Shown here piece after piece: positions 6,922 through 15,259 of a stretch of DNA of 35,155 nt. The position numbers were made by a program, and so were the translations under genes. Where the stretch lies: the NCBI RefSeq assembly GCF_012033735.1, contig NZ_JAAVJD010000033.1:1-35155 (forward strand), written 5' to 3'. How positions within the stretch are numbered: position 1 is the stretch's first letter; each line of letters begins with the position of its first letter. Source of the DNA: Streptomyces lonarensis (GTDB lineage Bacteria; Actinomycetota; Actinomycetes; Streptomycetales; Streptomycetaceae). Below the pieces are notes generated by a model that ran no database searches, was not told where the DNA came from, and saw only the letters and a list, made by a program, of their open reading frames with translations.

Positions 6922-9225
6922 TCACCCGCGGCCGGACAACGCCGGCCCGCGGTCCACCAGGACGACCTCCAGCGTACGCGGGCCGTGGACCCCCTCGACG
7001 CGGTCCAGTTCGATGTCGCTGGTGGCGGACGGGCCGGAGATCCAGGTCAGCGGACGGGCGGGGTCCAACCGCTCCAGCACCTCGGGCACCGAGTCCACCA
7101 CCTGGTCGGGGGCGTGCACCACGCAGACGTGGTGGTCGGGGACGAGGCTCGTCCGGCGCAGGCCCTGAGCGGGGCCGCCGTCCAGGACGAGGGTGCCGGT
7201 CTCGGCCACGGCGACGGCGCAGCCGGTGACGACACTGTCGGCGGTGGCGAGCTCCGCAAGCGGCACGTCCTCCGTCAGCCAGCGCACCCCCTCGGTCCGC
7301 CACGACGCGGGCAGCGACGGCGGGGCGAGCGCCACCTCGGTGCCCCGGCGGCGCAGCAGCCCGGCGATGGTCTCCGGCAGGTCGGCGGGGGTGCAGCGGT
7401 GGACGTGTGCGCGGTAGTCGGCGAGGTTGGCGGCGAGGAGTTCCACGGCGTCGTGCGCGGTGCCGGGCCGGTGGCTCCGCCGGTAGTCGCGCACGACGGG
7501 GACGTCCTGCGGCCGTTCGTGCCGGGGGACGTCGCGCAGCGCGGCGCGGAGCCGGGTGAGGACCAGGGTGCGGTCGCCCGTCCCTTCCCGGGAGCCGACC
7601 GGCTCGGCGGCCCGGGCCCCGGCCTCGGCGGGTGGGGACGCGGCGGGCGGGGAGGTGGCGGGCCGGATGGTGGTGGGCGGGCCGGCGGCATCGACGGCGA
7701 GCGCCGGGCCATCGGCGGCGGGGGCCGGGGCGGGTGCAGGTGTGGCCGCCGAAGCCGGGGCAGCGGCCCCGTGCTGCTCCTGCCACCAGCTGCGGAAGCT
7801 GCGTTCGGGGACCACCGGCAGGTCGCGGCTGTCGGTCCAGGCGCGCCCGGCGCCGGGCAGCCGTCGCGGCAGGTGGTTCCGCGCCCGGCCCGCGGCCGCC
7901 TGGGCCCGCGCGAGGAGGGCGGGGCGGTCCAGCAGCAGGCGGGCGGCGCGCATCGCCGTCCGTTCCGCCCGGTGGCCCGGGGCCGGGCGCTGGTGGAAGC
8001 GGCTCCCGCCGAGGGTCACCGGCCCGCCCTGCACCACGCGTTCCCGCAGGTGGACGAGGACCTCGGGGATGTCGATCGCCACGGGGCAGACCTCGTGGCA
8101 CGCCCCGCAGAGGGAGGAGGCGAACGGCAGCGAGGCGTCCAGCTCCCCGGTGGTGCCGCGCAGTTGCGGGGTGAGGATCGCACCGATGGGGCCGGGGTAC
8201 GCGGACCCGTAGGCGTGGCCGCCCGCCCGCTCGTAGACGGGGCAGACGTTGAGACAGGCCGAGCAGCGGATGCACCGCAGCGCCTGCCGGCCGACGGTGT
8301 CCGCGAGCGTGTCGCTGCGGCCGTTGTCCAGGAGCACCACGTGGCAGCTCTGCGGGCCGTCCCCCGGGGTGACTCCCGTCCAGGTCGAGGTGTACGGGTT
8401 CATCCGCTCGGCGGTCGAGGAGCGGGGCAGCGTCTGGAGGAAGACCTCCAGGTCCCGCCAGGTGGGCACCACCTTCTCGATACCGACGACGGAGATCAGG
8501 GTGTCCGGCAGCGTCAGGCACATCCGGCCGTTGCCCTCGGACTCGACGACGACGAGGGTGCCGGTCTCGGCGACCAGGAAGTTGGCGCCCGAGACGGCGA
8601 CCCGCGCCCGCAGGAACTTCTCCCGCAGGTGCAACCGGGCGGCCTCGGCGAGCGCGCGGGGGTCGTCCGTCAGCTCCTCCGGGGCCGGGCGGCCCCGGTC
8701 GGCCATCCGCGCGCGGAAGATGTCGCGGATCTCCGAGCGGTTGCGGTGGATCGCCGGCACGAGGAGGTGGGAGGGCCGGTCGTCGCCGAGCTGCACGATG
8801 AGTTCCGCGAGGTCCGTCTCGTGGGCCGCGATCCCCGCCGCCTCCAGCGCCTCGTTGAGTTCGATCTCCTGGGTGGCCATCGACTTGACCTTGACCACCT
8901 CGTCGGCGCCGGTCCGGCGGACCAGCCCGGTGACGATCCCGTTGGCCGCCGCGGCGTCCGCGGCCCAGTGGACCTGCCCGCCGGCGGCGGTGATCGCCGT
9001 CTCGGCCTGCTTCAGGTAGGTGTCGAGGTGGCGGAGCGTCCGGTCCTTGAGGGCGGCACCCGCCGACCGCAGTTCCGCCCAGTCCGACAGCTCCGCGACG
9101 GCCCGGGCGCGCTTGTCGCGGATGGTGCGGGTCGCGTGGCGGAGGTTGCCGCGCAGCGTCGCGTCACCGAGGGCGGCCTCCGCGCCGCGGGGAAAGGCCG
9201 GCATCCCCAGGTGGACGGGGTTCAC
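6922..9225 (-). CDS. lutB-lutC: Fused LutB-LutC: iron-sulfur and LUD subunits of L-lactate dehydrogenase
   Basis: One 767-residue frame contains both subunits. Residues 1-485 are LutB: MPAFPRGAEAAL start, a LUD domain (about 70-300) with VAETGTLVVVES, then Cys318/321/324/328 and Cys373/376/380 for [4Fe-4S] clusters. A Pro/Ala linker (about 487-548) leads to a LutC-like LUD domain (about 552-760), which repeats VAETGTLVLDGG and ends TSDIELDRVEGVHGP. The LutABC complex oxidises L-lactate to pyruvate in the cytoplasm. The GTG start overlaps the lutA stop as GTGA, which shows translational coupling and fixes the start. LutB and LutC are usually separate polypeptides, so the fusion is notable. In this operon it would consume lactate made by RhaEW. 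Confidence 0.92.
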   Translation of the reverse strand: MNPVHLGMPAFPRGAEAALGDATLRGNLRHATRTIRDKRARAVAELSDWAELRSAGAALKDRTLRHLDTYLKQAETAITAAGGQVHWAADAAAANGIVTGLVRRTGADEVVKVKSMATQEIELNEALEAAGIAAHETDLAELIVQLGDDRPSHLLVPAIHRNRSEIRDIFRARMADRGRPAPEELTDDPRALAEAARLHLREKFLRARVAVSGANFLVAETGTLVVVESEGNGRMCLTLPDTLISVVGIEKVVPTWRDLEVFLQTLPRSSTAERMNPYTSTWTGVTPGDGPQSCHVVLLDNGRSDTLADTVGRQALRCIRCSACLNVCPVYERAGGHAYGSAYPGPIGAILTPQLRGTTGELDASLPFASSLCGACHEVCPVAIDIPEVLVHLRERVVQGGPVTLGGSRFHQRPAPGHRAERTAMRAARLLLDRPALLARAQAAAGRARNHLPRRLPGAGRAWTDSRDLPVVPERSFRSWWQEQHGAAAPASAATPAPAPAPAADGPALAVDAAGPPTTIRPATSPPAASPPAEAGARAAEPVGSREGTGDRTLVLTRLRAALRDVPRHERPQDVPVVRDYRRSHRPGTAHDAVELLAANLADYRAHVHRCTPADLPETIAGLLRRRGTEVALAPPSLPASWRTEGVRWLTEDVPLAELATADSVVTGCAVAVAETGTLVLDGGPAQGLRRTSLVPDHHVCVVHAPDQVVDSVPEVLERLDPARPLTWISGPSATSDIELDRVEGVHGPRTLEVVLVDRGPALSGRG

Positions 9226-9995
9226 GGTGTCTCCAGGGGGTGGGGCTCGGCGCGGGTGGCGGCGAGGATCTCCGCCAGGTGGAGCGGGCGGGTGGGCGCT
9301 CCGGTACGGGTGAGGGTGCCGCCGATGTGCATCAGACAGGAGTTGTCCAGGGCGCAGAGCGCCTCGGCGCCGGTCGCGGTGACGGCGGCCGCCTTGTCCG
9401 TCCCCATCGACGCCGAGACCGCGGCGTTCTTGACGGCGAAGGTGCCGCCGAAGCCGCAGCACTCCTCGGCGCCCGGCAGTTCCCGCAGCTCCAGTCCCTC
9501 GACGGCTGCGAGCAGCCGGCGCGGTCGGTCGCCGAGGCCCAGCATCCGCAGCCCGTGGCAGGTCGGGTGGTAGGTCACGGAGTGCGGGAACCACGCGCCG
9601 ACGTCGGTGACACCGAGGACGTCCACGAGGAACTCGGTGAGTTCCACGGTGCGGCCCGCCGCGTCGACCGCGTCGGCCAGCGCTGCCGCCGCGCCGGGCC
9701 GCCCCTCGTCCAGTGCGCGCCGCCGCATCCGGGGGTAGTTGTCGCGCACCATCGCGGCGCACGACGCAGAGGGGGTCACGACATGGTCGTACCCGGCGAA
9801 GGCGCGCGCGTGGCGCAGCGCGAGCGGTTCAGCCTCGCGGCGGTAGCCGGTGTTGAACTGCGGCTGGCCGCAGCAGCTCTGGGCCTGCGGGAACTCGACG
9901 TCCACACCGAGGCGGCGCAGCAGCCGCACCACGGCGCGCCCGGTGCCGGGGTACAGGGTGTCGTTGACACAGGTCACGAAGAGCGCGACGCGCAT
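9222..9995 (-). CDS. lutA: LutA-type L-lactate dehydrogenase subunit
   Basis: The 257-residue protein begins MRVALFVTCVNDTLYP. It carries two cysteine-rich (CCG) domains: QSCCGQPQFNTGYR near residue 40 and EECCGFGGTFAVKN near 180, with CXXC-distant partners CVND and TYHPTCHG. These CCG repeats are the signature of LutA/LldE and heterodisulfide reductase-type subunits. Its ATG overlaps the rhaB stop as TGATG and its TGA overlaps the lutB-lutC GTG. The three genes are thus coupled and should yield a stoichiometric complex for L-lactate oxidation to pyruvate. Confidence 0.93.
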   Translation of the reverse strand: MRVALFVTCVNDTLYPGTGRAVVRLLRRLGVDVEFPQAQSCCGQPQFNTGYRREAEPLALRHARAFAGYDHVVTPSASCAAMVRDNYPRMRRRALDEGRPGAAAALADAVDAAGRTVELTEFLVDVLGVTDVGAWFPHSVTYHPTCHGLRMLGLGDRPRRLLAAVEGLELRELPGAEECCGFGGTFAVKNAAVSASMGTDKAAAVTATGAEALCALDNSCLMHIGGTLTRTGAPTRPLHLAEILAATRAEPHPLETP

Positions 9996-11560
9996 CACCG
10001 CTCCTTCCGGGTCTGTGCGGCGCGTTCGGCCGCACGCTGCCATTCCGCCGTGTCGCCGCGGGGTTCGTACCGCACCAGTGGCAGCGCGCGGCGCAGCAGT
10101 GCGCGCCCCGCGTCCGGCCCCCCGGGGACGAGGCCGGCGGTCCGGGCCTGGCAGAGGAGGTTACCGACAGCCGCCGCCTCGGCGGGCCCCGCCACGACGG
10201 GGCGGCCGCACGCGTCGGCGGTGAGGCGGCAGAGCAGCTCGTTGCGGGCGCCGCCGCCGACCACGTGGACGACGTCGACCGCGCGGCCCGACAGCCGTTC
10301 GGCGTCCGTGATCGCTTCGCGGTGGGCGAGGGCGAGCGAGTCGAGGACGCACCGCACCGTCTCCGCGCGGTCGCGCGGTGCACGCTGCCCGCCGCGGCGG
10401 CACGCCTCGGCGATCCGTTCCGGCATCCGGCCGGGGGCGGTGAACGCCGGGTCGCCGGCGTCCACGACGGGGCCGGGGCCCGGCACCCGGGCCGCCTGCT
10501 CCAGCAGCTCGGTGAGGGGGGCGGGCGCCCCGTCGACCTCCCAGCTGCGGCGGCACTCCTCCAGCAGCCAGAGCCCCATGATGTTGCGGAGGTAGCGGAC
10601 GGTGGCGTCGACGCCCAACTCGTTGGTGAAGTTGGCGCGTCGGCTCTCCTCGGTGAGCACCGGGGCGTCGAGTTCGACACCCGCCAGCGACCAGGTCCCG
10701 GTGGCAATGTAGCCGAAGTGGGGCGTGGCGGCGGGAACGGCAGCCACGGCGGAGGCGGTGTCGTGGGAACCGACGGTCGTCACGGGGACGGGCCCGGGCA
10801 GTCCGGTGGCGGCCAGGACCTCGGGGAGCAGGTCTCCCGCCGGGTCCCCGGGCCGGCGCAGCGGCGGGAACAGCGAGGTGTCCAGCCCGGTCGCCCCGGC
10901 GACGCGAGGCGACCAGTCGCCGGTGCGCGGGTCCAGGAGCTGGGTGGTGGAAGCGTTGGTCAGCTCGGTGCCGAGCCGTCCGGTCAACCAGTAGCTGATC
11001 AGGTCCGGCAGGAGCACGACGTGGCGGGCCGCCCGGAACGCCGGGGTGCCCCGGGCCGCGAGCAGCTGGTAGACGGTGTTGAAGGGCAGGTGCTGGAGTC
11101 CGGTGGCGGCGTACAGCTCCGCCGGCGGCAGCACCGCCTCCAGCTGCTCCCGGGTTCCGGCGACGCGGTCGTCGCGGTAGTGCACGGGGTTGGCCAGCAG
11201 CTCCCCGTCACGGTCGAGCAGGCCGTGGTCGACGGCCCAGCCGTCGATGCCGAGCCCGGCGATTCCCGCCCCGCCGGTGAGGCGGCCGGCCCGGCGGAGT
11301 CCGTCCAGGACGCCGCGGTGGAGGTCGAGGACGTCCCAGTACAGGGTGCCCCGCACCCGGACCGGCCGGTTGGGGAACCGGTGCGCCTCGCGCAGGTCGA
11401 GGGCGGCGGGGCCGTCCGCGGCGGGGCGGAACCGGCCGAGGATCACCCGTCCGCTGGAGGCGCCGAGGTCCACCGCGGCGAACGTCGCGTCGTCACCGGG
11501 GCGCGCGGCGGCTGCGGGCCCGGCGGGTGCGGGCGGGGCGGAGCGGCGGTGGCTGGGCAC
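9995..11560 (-). CDS. rhaB: L-rhamnulokinase
   Basis: This FGGY-family kinase phosphorylates L-rhamnulose to L-rhamnulose 1-phosphate with ATP. Visible family motifs are VDLGASSGRVILG near the N-terminus, GIDGWAVDHGLL, VGSHDTASAV, GTWSLAG and VVGGGARNELLC. I chose the GTG at 11560 (521 residues), which has GGGAG six bases upstream. A GTG at 11647 overlaps the rhaEW stop as GTGA and would add 29 residues (TPGRRGTHG onward), but that extension is Pro/Arg-rich, unlike the family, and contains an intercistronic hairpin. The gene is downstream of rhaEW and overlaps lutA by one base. Confidence 0.93.
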   Translation of the reverse strand: MPSHRRSAPPAPAGPAAAARPGDDATFAAVDLGASSGRVILGRFRPAADGPAALDLREAHRFPNRPVRVRGTLYWDVLDLHRGVLDGLRRAGRLTGGAGIAGLGIDGWAVDHGLLDRDGELLANPVHYRDDRVAGTREQLEAVLPPAELYAATGLQHLPFNTVYQLLAARGTPAFRAARHVVLLPDLISYWLTGRLGTELTNASTTQLLDPRTGDWSPRVAGATGLDTSLFPPLRRPGDPAGDLLPEVLAATGLPGPVPVTTVGSHDTASAVAAVPAATPHFGYIATGTWSLAGVELDAPVLTEESRRANFTNELGVDATVRYLRNIMGLWLLEECRRSWEVDGAPAPLTELLEQAARVPGPGPVVDAGDPAFTAPGRMPERIAEACRRGGQRAPRDRAETVRCVLDSLALAHREAITDAERLSGRAVDVVHVVGGGARNELLCRLTADACGRPVVAGPAEAAAVGNLLCQARTAGLVPGGPDAGRALLRRALPLVRYEPRGDTAEWQRAAERAAQTRKER

Positions 11561-11605
11561 GGGTGGCTCCCAGGGGCGACGGGCGGGTCGGGGCGGGTCG
11601 GCGGC

Positions 11606-11637
11606 GCCGGCGGGGCGCCCGTGGGTGCCCCGCCGGC
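11606..11637 (-). repeat. Intercistronic hairpin between rhaEW and rhaB
   Basis: GCCGGCGGGGC (11606-11616) pairs with GCCCCGCCGGC (11627-11637), with a 10-nt loop. It lies between the rhaEW stop and the preferred rhaB start and may set message stability or partial termination. Confidence 0.55.
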
Positions 11638-11643
11638 CCGGGG

Positions 11644-13719
11644 TCACCGCAGGAACGCGGCGGCGACGCCGGCGTCCACGGGGACGTGCAACCCGGTGGT
11701 GTGGCTGAGGTCGCCACCGGTGAGCGCGAAGACGGCGTTGGCGACGTGCTCGGGCAGCACCTCGCGCTTGAGCAGGGTGCGCTGCGCGTAGAAGGCGCCC
11801 AGTTCCGACTCGGGCACGCCGTAGACCGCGGCGCGCTTCGCCCCCCAGCCGCCGGCGAAGATGCCCGAACCGCGCACCACCCCGTCGGGGTTGACGCCGT
11901 TGACGCGGATGCCCTGCTCGCCCAGCTCGGCGGCGAGCAGCCGCACCTGGTGGGCCTGGTCGGCCTTGGCCGCGCCGTAGGCGATGTTGTTCGGGCCGGC
12001 GAAGACACCGTTCTTGGAGGAGATGTAGACGAGGTCGCCGCCGATCCCCTGGGCGGTCATCACCCGGGCCGCCTCGCGCGAGATCAGGAACGAGCCGCGC
12101 GCCATCACACGGTGCTGCAGGTCCCAGTCGTCGGCGGTGGTCTCGGCGAGCGGCTTGCTGACGGAGAGGCCGGCGTTGTTGACGACGAGGTCGACGCCGC
12201 CGTAGGCGAGCGCGGCCGCTCGGAAGGCGGCGGCGATCTGCTCCTCGTCGGTGACGTCGAGCGGCACGGCCACGGCGCGGTCCCGGCCGCCGAGTTCACC
12301 CGCCACGGTCCGTGCGGCCGTCTCGTCCCGGTCGGTCACCACCACGGCGGCGCCCTCGGCGGAGAGGCGGTGCGCGATGGCGCGGCCGATCCCGGAGCCG
12401 GCGCCGGTGACCAGGGCGACCCGGCCTGCGAGCGCCGCGGGCGGCGGCATCCGCCGGAGCTTGGCCTCCTCCAGCTCCCAGTACTCGATCCGGAACTTCT
12501 CGGACTCCTCGATCGGCGCGTACCGGGAGACGCTCTCCGCGCCCCGCATCACGTTGACGGCGTTGCGGTAGAACTCGCCGGCGACGCGGGCGGTCTGGGC
12601 GTCCTTGCCGAAAGAGAACATGCCGACGCCGGGAACCAGCACGACGGCGGGGTCGGCGCCCCGCATCGGTGGCGAGTCGGGGCCGGCGTGCCGCTCGTAG
12701 TAGGCGCGGTACTCCTCCCGGTAGGCGGCGTGGAGTTCCCGGAGCCGGTCGAGCAGTTCGGGCAGCGGGGTGTCGGCGGGCCGGTCCAGGACCAGCGGCC
12801 GCACCTTGGTGCGCAGGAAGTGGTCGGGGCAGGAGGTGCCGAGCGCCGCCAGGCGCGGGTGTTCGGCGCGCGCCAGGAAGTCGAGCACGGCGGGGGCGTC
12901 GTCGAAGTGGCCGAGTTGCGGCCGGTCGGTCGAGGCGAGGCCCCGGACGACCGGCGCGAGGGCGGCGGCCCGCTCGCGGCGCTCCGCCTCGGGCAGCGCG
13001 CCGTAGCCCGGGAGGGGTTCCCCGAAGGGGTCGGGGCGGCCGTGCTCCGTCAGGAAGTCGGCGGCGGTCCGGATGATCTCCAGGGAGTTGGCCTCGCACG
13101 CGTCGCTGGTGTCGCCCCAGGCGGTGATGCCGTGGCCGCCCAGGACGCAGCCGATGGCACCGGGGTTGTCGCGACGCACGGCCGCGATGTCCAGACCGAG
13201 CTGGAAGCCGGGGCGCCGCCAGGGCACCCAGACCACCCGGTCGCCGAAGCAGCGCCGGGTCAGTTCCTCGCCGTCCGCCGCGCAGGCGAGGGCGATGCCC
13301 GAGTCCGGGTGGAGGTGGTCGACGTGCGGCGCCTCGACCAGTCCGTGCATCGCGGTGTCGATGGAGGGGGCGGCGCCGCCGCGACCGTGCAGGCAGTGGT
13401 CGAAGGCGGCGACCATCTCGTCCTCGCGCTCGACGCCCGGGTAGACGTCCACCAGGGCGCGCAGCCGGTCCAGCCGCAGGGCGGCCAGGCCGTCGGCGGT
13501 GAGGGTGCCGAGGTCACCGCCGGAGCCCTTCACCCAGAGCAGCTCGACATCGCGGCCGGTCGCGGGGTCGGTCGCGGTGCCCTGTGCGGAGGTGTTGCCC
13601 CCGGCGTAGTTGGTGTTGCGGGGGTCGGCGCCCAGGCGGTGGGAGCGGGCGATGAGGTCGGCGACGGGGCGCGGCGGTTCGGGGGCGGCGGTCGGTGCTG
13701 CGGTGGGGTGGCTCGTCAT
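11644..13719 (-). CDS. rhaEW: Bifunctional L-rhamnulose-1-phosphate aldolase / L-lactaldehyde dehydrogenase
   Basis: The 691-residue protein joins two enzymes. Residues about 20-420 are a class II aldolase/adducin-type domain with GGNTSAQG, WVKGSGGDLGTL and the metal-binding HVDHLHPDS (132-140). This domain splits rhamnulose 1-phosphate into dihydroxyacetone phosphate and L-lactaldehyde. Residues 425-691 are a short-chain dehydrogenase with the cofactor loop TGAGSGIG (438-445), NNAG (514-517), and catalytic Ser567 or Ser568, Tyr581 and Lys585 in ISSKNGVFAGPNNIAYGAAK. This half is expected to oxidise lactaldehyde to L-lactate with NAD+. The fusion is a known alternative to RhaD plus a separate aldehyde dehydrogenase. 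It lies 141 bp after rhaI. Confidence 0.95.
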   Translation of the reverse strand: MTSHPTAAPTAAPEPPRPVADLIARSHRLGADPRNTNYAGGNTSAQGTATDPATGRDVELLWVKGSGGDLGTLTADGLAALRLDRLRALVDVYPGVEREDEMVAAFDHCLHGRGGAAPSIDTAMHGLVEAPHVDHLHPDSGIALACAADGEELTRRCFGDRVVWVPWRRPGFQLGLDIAAVRRDNPGAIGCVLGGHGITAWGDTSDACEANSLEIIRTAADFLTEHGRPDPFGEPLPGYGALPEAERRERAAALAPVVRGLASTDRPQLGHFDDAPAVLDFLARAEHPRLAALGTSCPDHFLRTKVRPLVLDRPADTPLPELLDRLRELHAAYREEYRAYYERHAGPDSPPMRGADPAVVLVPGVGMFSFGKDAQTARVAGEFYRNAVNVMRGAESVSRYAPIEESEKFRIEYWELEEAKLRRMPPPAALAGRVALVTGAGSGIGRAIAHRLSAEGAAVVVTDRDETAARTVAGELGGRDRAVAVPLDVTDEEQIAAAFRAAALAYGGVDLVVNNAGLSVSKPLAETTADDWDLQHRVMARGSFLISREAARVMTAQGIGGDLVYISSKNGVFAGPNNIAYGAAKADQAHQVRLLAAELGEQGIRVNGVNPDGVVRGSGIFAGGWGAKRAAVYGVPESELGAFYAQRTLLKREVLPEHVANAVFALTGGDLSHTTGLHVPVDAGVAAAFLR

Positions 13720-13810
13720 GTGTCCGGTGGCTCTCTCACGGTCGGCGCGCCGAGCGGCGCGGAAGGGACTGGACGGACTGCGGGCGGGCCCGTGGCACCG
13801 CGGGGCGGAG

Positions 13811-13826
13811 CGGGGCTCCGGCCCCG
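13811..13826 (-). repeat. Intercistronic hairpin between rhaI and rhaEW
   Basis: CGGGGC (13811-13816), loop TCCG and GCCCCG (13821-13826) form a compact stem within the 141-bp gap. An outer pair, GGCCCGT (13787-13793) with ACGGGCC (13840-13846), encloses it. The gap has no gene; the hairpin probably stabilises the upstream or downstream message end. Confidence 0.5.
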
Positions 13827-13860
13827 GGCCGCCGGGCGAACGGGCCGGACCGGCGGCGCG

Positions 13861-15021
13861 TCAGGCGCCCCAGCCGGCGGCGGTTCCGCCGACGCGCTCC
13901 GCGACGGTGCGCTCGGCCCAGCCGGAGCGGCGGTAGGCCGCCATCGGGTCCGGGTCGATCCCCCACTCCTCGCGCAGTTCCGCCAGGAGCGGCCGGACGT
14001 CGGTGTGGTAGGCGTCCATCAGCACGGCGTTGGCGGCCAGCACGTCACCGTCCGTCTGCGCCGCGGTCAGCGCCGCCCGGTCCACCAGCAGCGCCTTGGC
14101 GGTGGCCTCCTGGACGTTCATCACCGAGCGGATCACCGCGGGGATCTTCGGCTCGATGTTGTGGCACTGGTCGAGCATGAACGCCGTCTGCGGGCCCAGC
14201 CCGCCGCCGCCGATCACCTCGTGCATGATCCGGAAGAGCTGGAACGGGTCGGCGGCGCCGGCCATCAGGTCGTCGTCGGCGTAGAACCGCGAGTTGAAGT
14301 CGAACCCGCCCAGTTTCCCCGCGCGCAGCAGGAAGGCGACGATGAACTCGATGTTGGTGCCCGGCGCGTGGTGTCCGGTGTCGACCACCACCTGCGCCTG
14401 GGGGCCGAGCTGCAGGCAGTGCGCGTGGGCCGTCCCCCAGTCCGGCACGTCGGTGGTGTAGAACGCCGGCTCGAAGAGCTTGTACTCCAGCAGCATGCGC
14501 TGGTCCTCGCCGAGCCGGGCGTACACGGCCCGCAGCGCCTCCGCGAGGCGGTCTTGGCGGGCCGCGATGTCGTCCTGGCCCGGGTAGTTGGTGCCGTCGG
14601 CGAACCAGAGTTTGAGATCCCGCGAGCCGGTCGCGTCCATGATGTCGACGCATTCCAGCAGGTGGTCGAGGGCCTTGCGGCGCACCGCGGCGTCGGGGTG
14701 GGTGACCGAACCGAGCCGGTAGTCGTCGTCCTGGAAGACGTTGGAGTTGACGGTGCCCAGCCGCACCCCGCGCGAGGCGGCGTGCTCCGCCAGCGCCGCG
14801 TAGTCGTCCACCCGGTCCCAGGGGATGTGGAGCGCCACGGAGGGGGTGACGCCGGTGTGGGCGTGGACGCGGGAGGCGTCGTCGATCTTCTCCTGCGGCG
14901 TGCGCGGCACTCCCTGCTGGGCGAACACCTTGAAGCGGGTGCCGCTGTTGCCGTACGCCCACGACGGCGTCTCGACGGCCTGCGCCCGCAGCGCTGCCCG
15001 TACCTCCGGTCCGGCTGCCAT
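13861..15021 (-). CDS. rhaI: L-rhamnose isomerase
   Basis: The 386-residue protein starts at ATG 15021 (MAAGPEVRAAL), which follows GGGAG. It is a TIM-barrel sugar isomerase converting L-rhamnose to L-rhamnulose. Family landmarks are ETPSWAYGNSGTRF near the N-terminus, LKLWFADGTNYPGQ, LLEYKLFEPAFYTTDVPDWGTA, VDTGHHAPGTNIEFIVA and GGFDFNSRFYADDDLM. This is the RhaI type found in Actinobacteria and Pseudomonas rather than E. coli RhaA. An in-frame ATG at 15051 exists but overlaps the operator and precedes the likely RBS, so I reject it. It is the first gene of the operon, 42 bases after the predicted transcription start. Confidence 0.93.
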   Translation of the reverse strand: MAAGPEVRAALRAQAVETPSWAYGNSGTRFKVFAQQGVPRTPQEKIDDASRVHAHTGVTPSVALHIPWDRVDDYAALAEHAASRGVRLGTVNSNVFQDDDYRLGSVTHPDAAVRRKALDHLLECVDIMDATGSRDLKLWFADGTNYPGQDDIAARQDRLAEALRAVYARLGEDQRMLLEYKLFEPAFYTTDVPDWGTAHAHCLQLGPQAQVVVDTGHHAPGTNIEFIVAFLLRAGKLGGFDFNSRFYADDDLMAGAADPFQLFRIMHEVIGGGGLGPQTAFMLDQCHNIEPKIPAVIRSVMNVQEATAKALLVDRAALTAAQTDGDVLAANAVLMDAYHTDVRPLLAELREEWGIDPDPMAAYRRSGWAERTVAERVGGTAAGWGA

Positions 15022-15050
15022 GAGGAGGCTCCCGTTTCCGCTCGATGACA

Positions 15051-15099
15051 TGAAACGATTCAACACGCGAAAGTTAGGGGCGCCCCGACCGGCTGTCAA
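15051..15099 (-). promoter_or_regulatory. rha operon promoter and +1 LacI operator
   Basis: On the minus strand TTGACA (15094-15099), a 17-bp spacer and TAACTT (15071-15076) form a near-consensus promoter starting near 15064. TGAAACGATTCA (15051-15062) follows at once; it is a 10-of-12 palindrome with the central CG of LacI operators. The arrangement predicts repression by blocking initiation. Confidence 0.85.
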
Positions 15100-15197
15100 C
15101 ACCTCCCGCGCCCCGTGTTGCCATGAACCGTGCACTCAAGGGCACTCCCCGGGCCCGGTCGAGTGACACGTCTGGGGGCGGCAGCATTCCGAGTGAA

Positions 15198-15209
15198 TGA
15201 AAGGATTCA
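15198..15209 (-). promoter_or_regulatory. Second, upstream rha operator
   Basis: TGAAAGGATTCA differs from the promoter-proximal site by one base. The two centres are 147 bp apart, close to 14 turns of B-DNA, which places them on the same face of the helix and would allow looping by a LacI tetramer or two dimers. The site lies between the preceding gene's stop and the rha promoter. Confidence 0.65.
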
Positions 15210-15259
15210 AGTCTCGTTGTGGCTGGCGGGAGGCACCCGGCACGCGGGGCGGCCGCCGG

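Noticed and set aside
11560..11647. GTG at 11647 as rhaB start (GTGA overlap with rhaEW)
   Set aside because: The extension is Pro/Arg-rich, spans an intercistronic hairpin and is unlike rhamnulokinases. The GTG at 11560 has a proper RBS. The overlap keeps some doubt.
11527..15048. An 1173-codon open frame on the plus strand
   Set aside because: It is antisense to rhaB, rhaEW and rhaI and has no domain resemblance; long antisense frames are common at this GC content.
15049..15051. Alternative ATG start for rhaI at 15051
   Set aside because: It overlaps the LacI operator and lies upstream of the GGGAG RBS. The added residues (MSSSGNGSLL) are unlike the family start.
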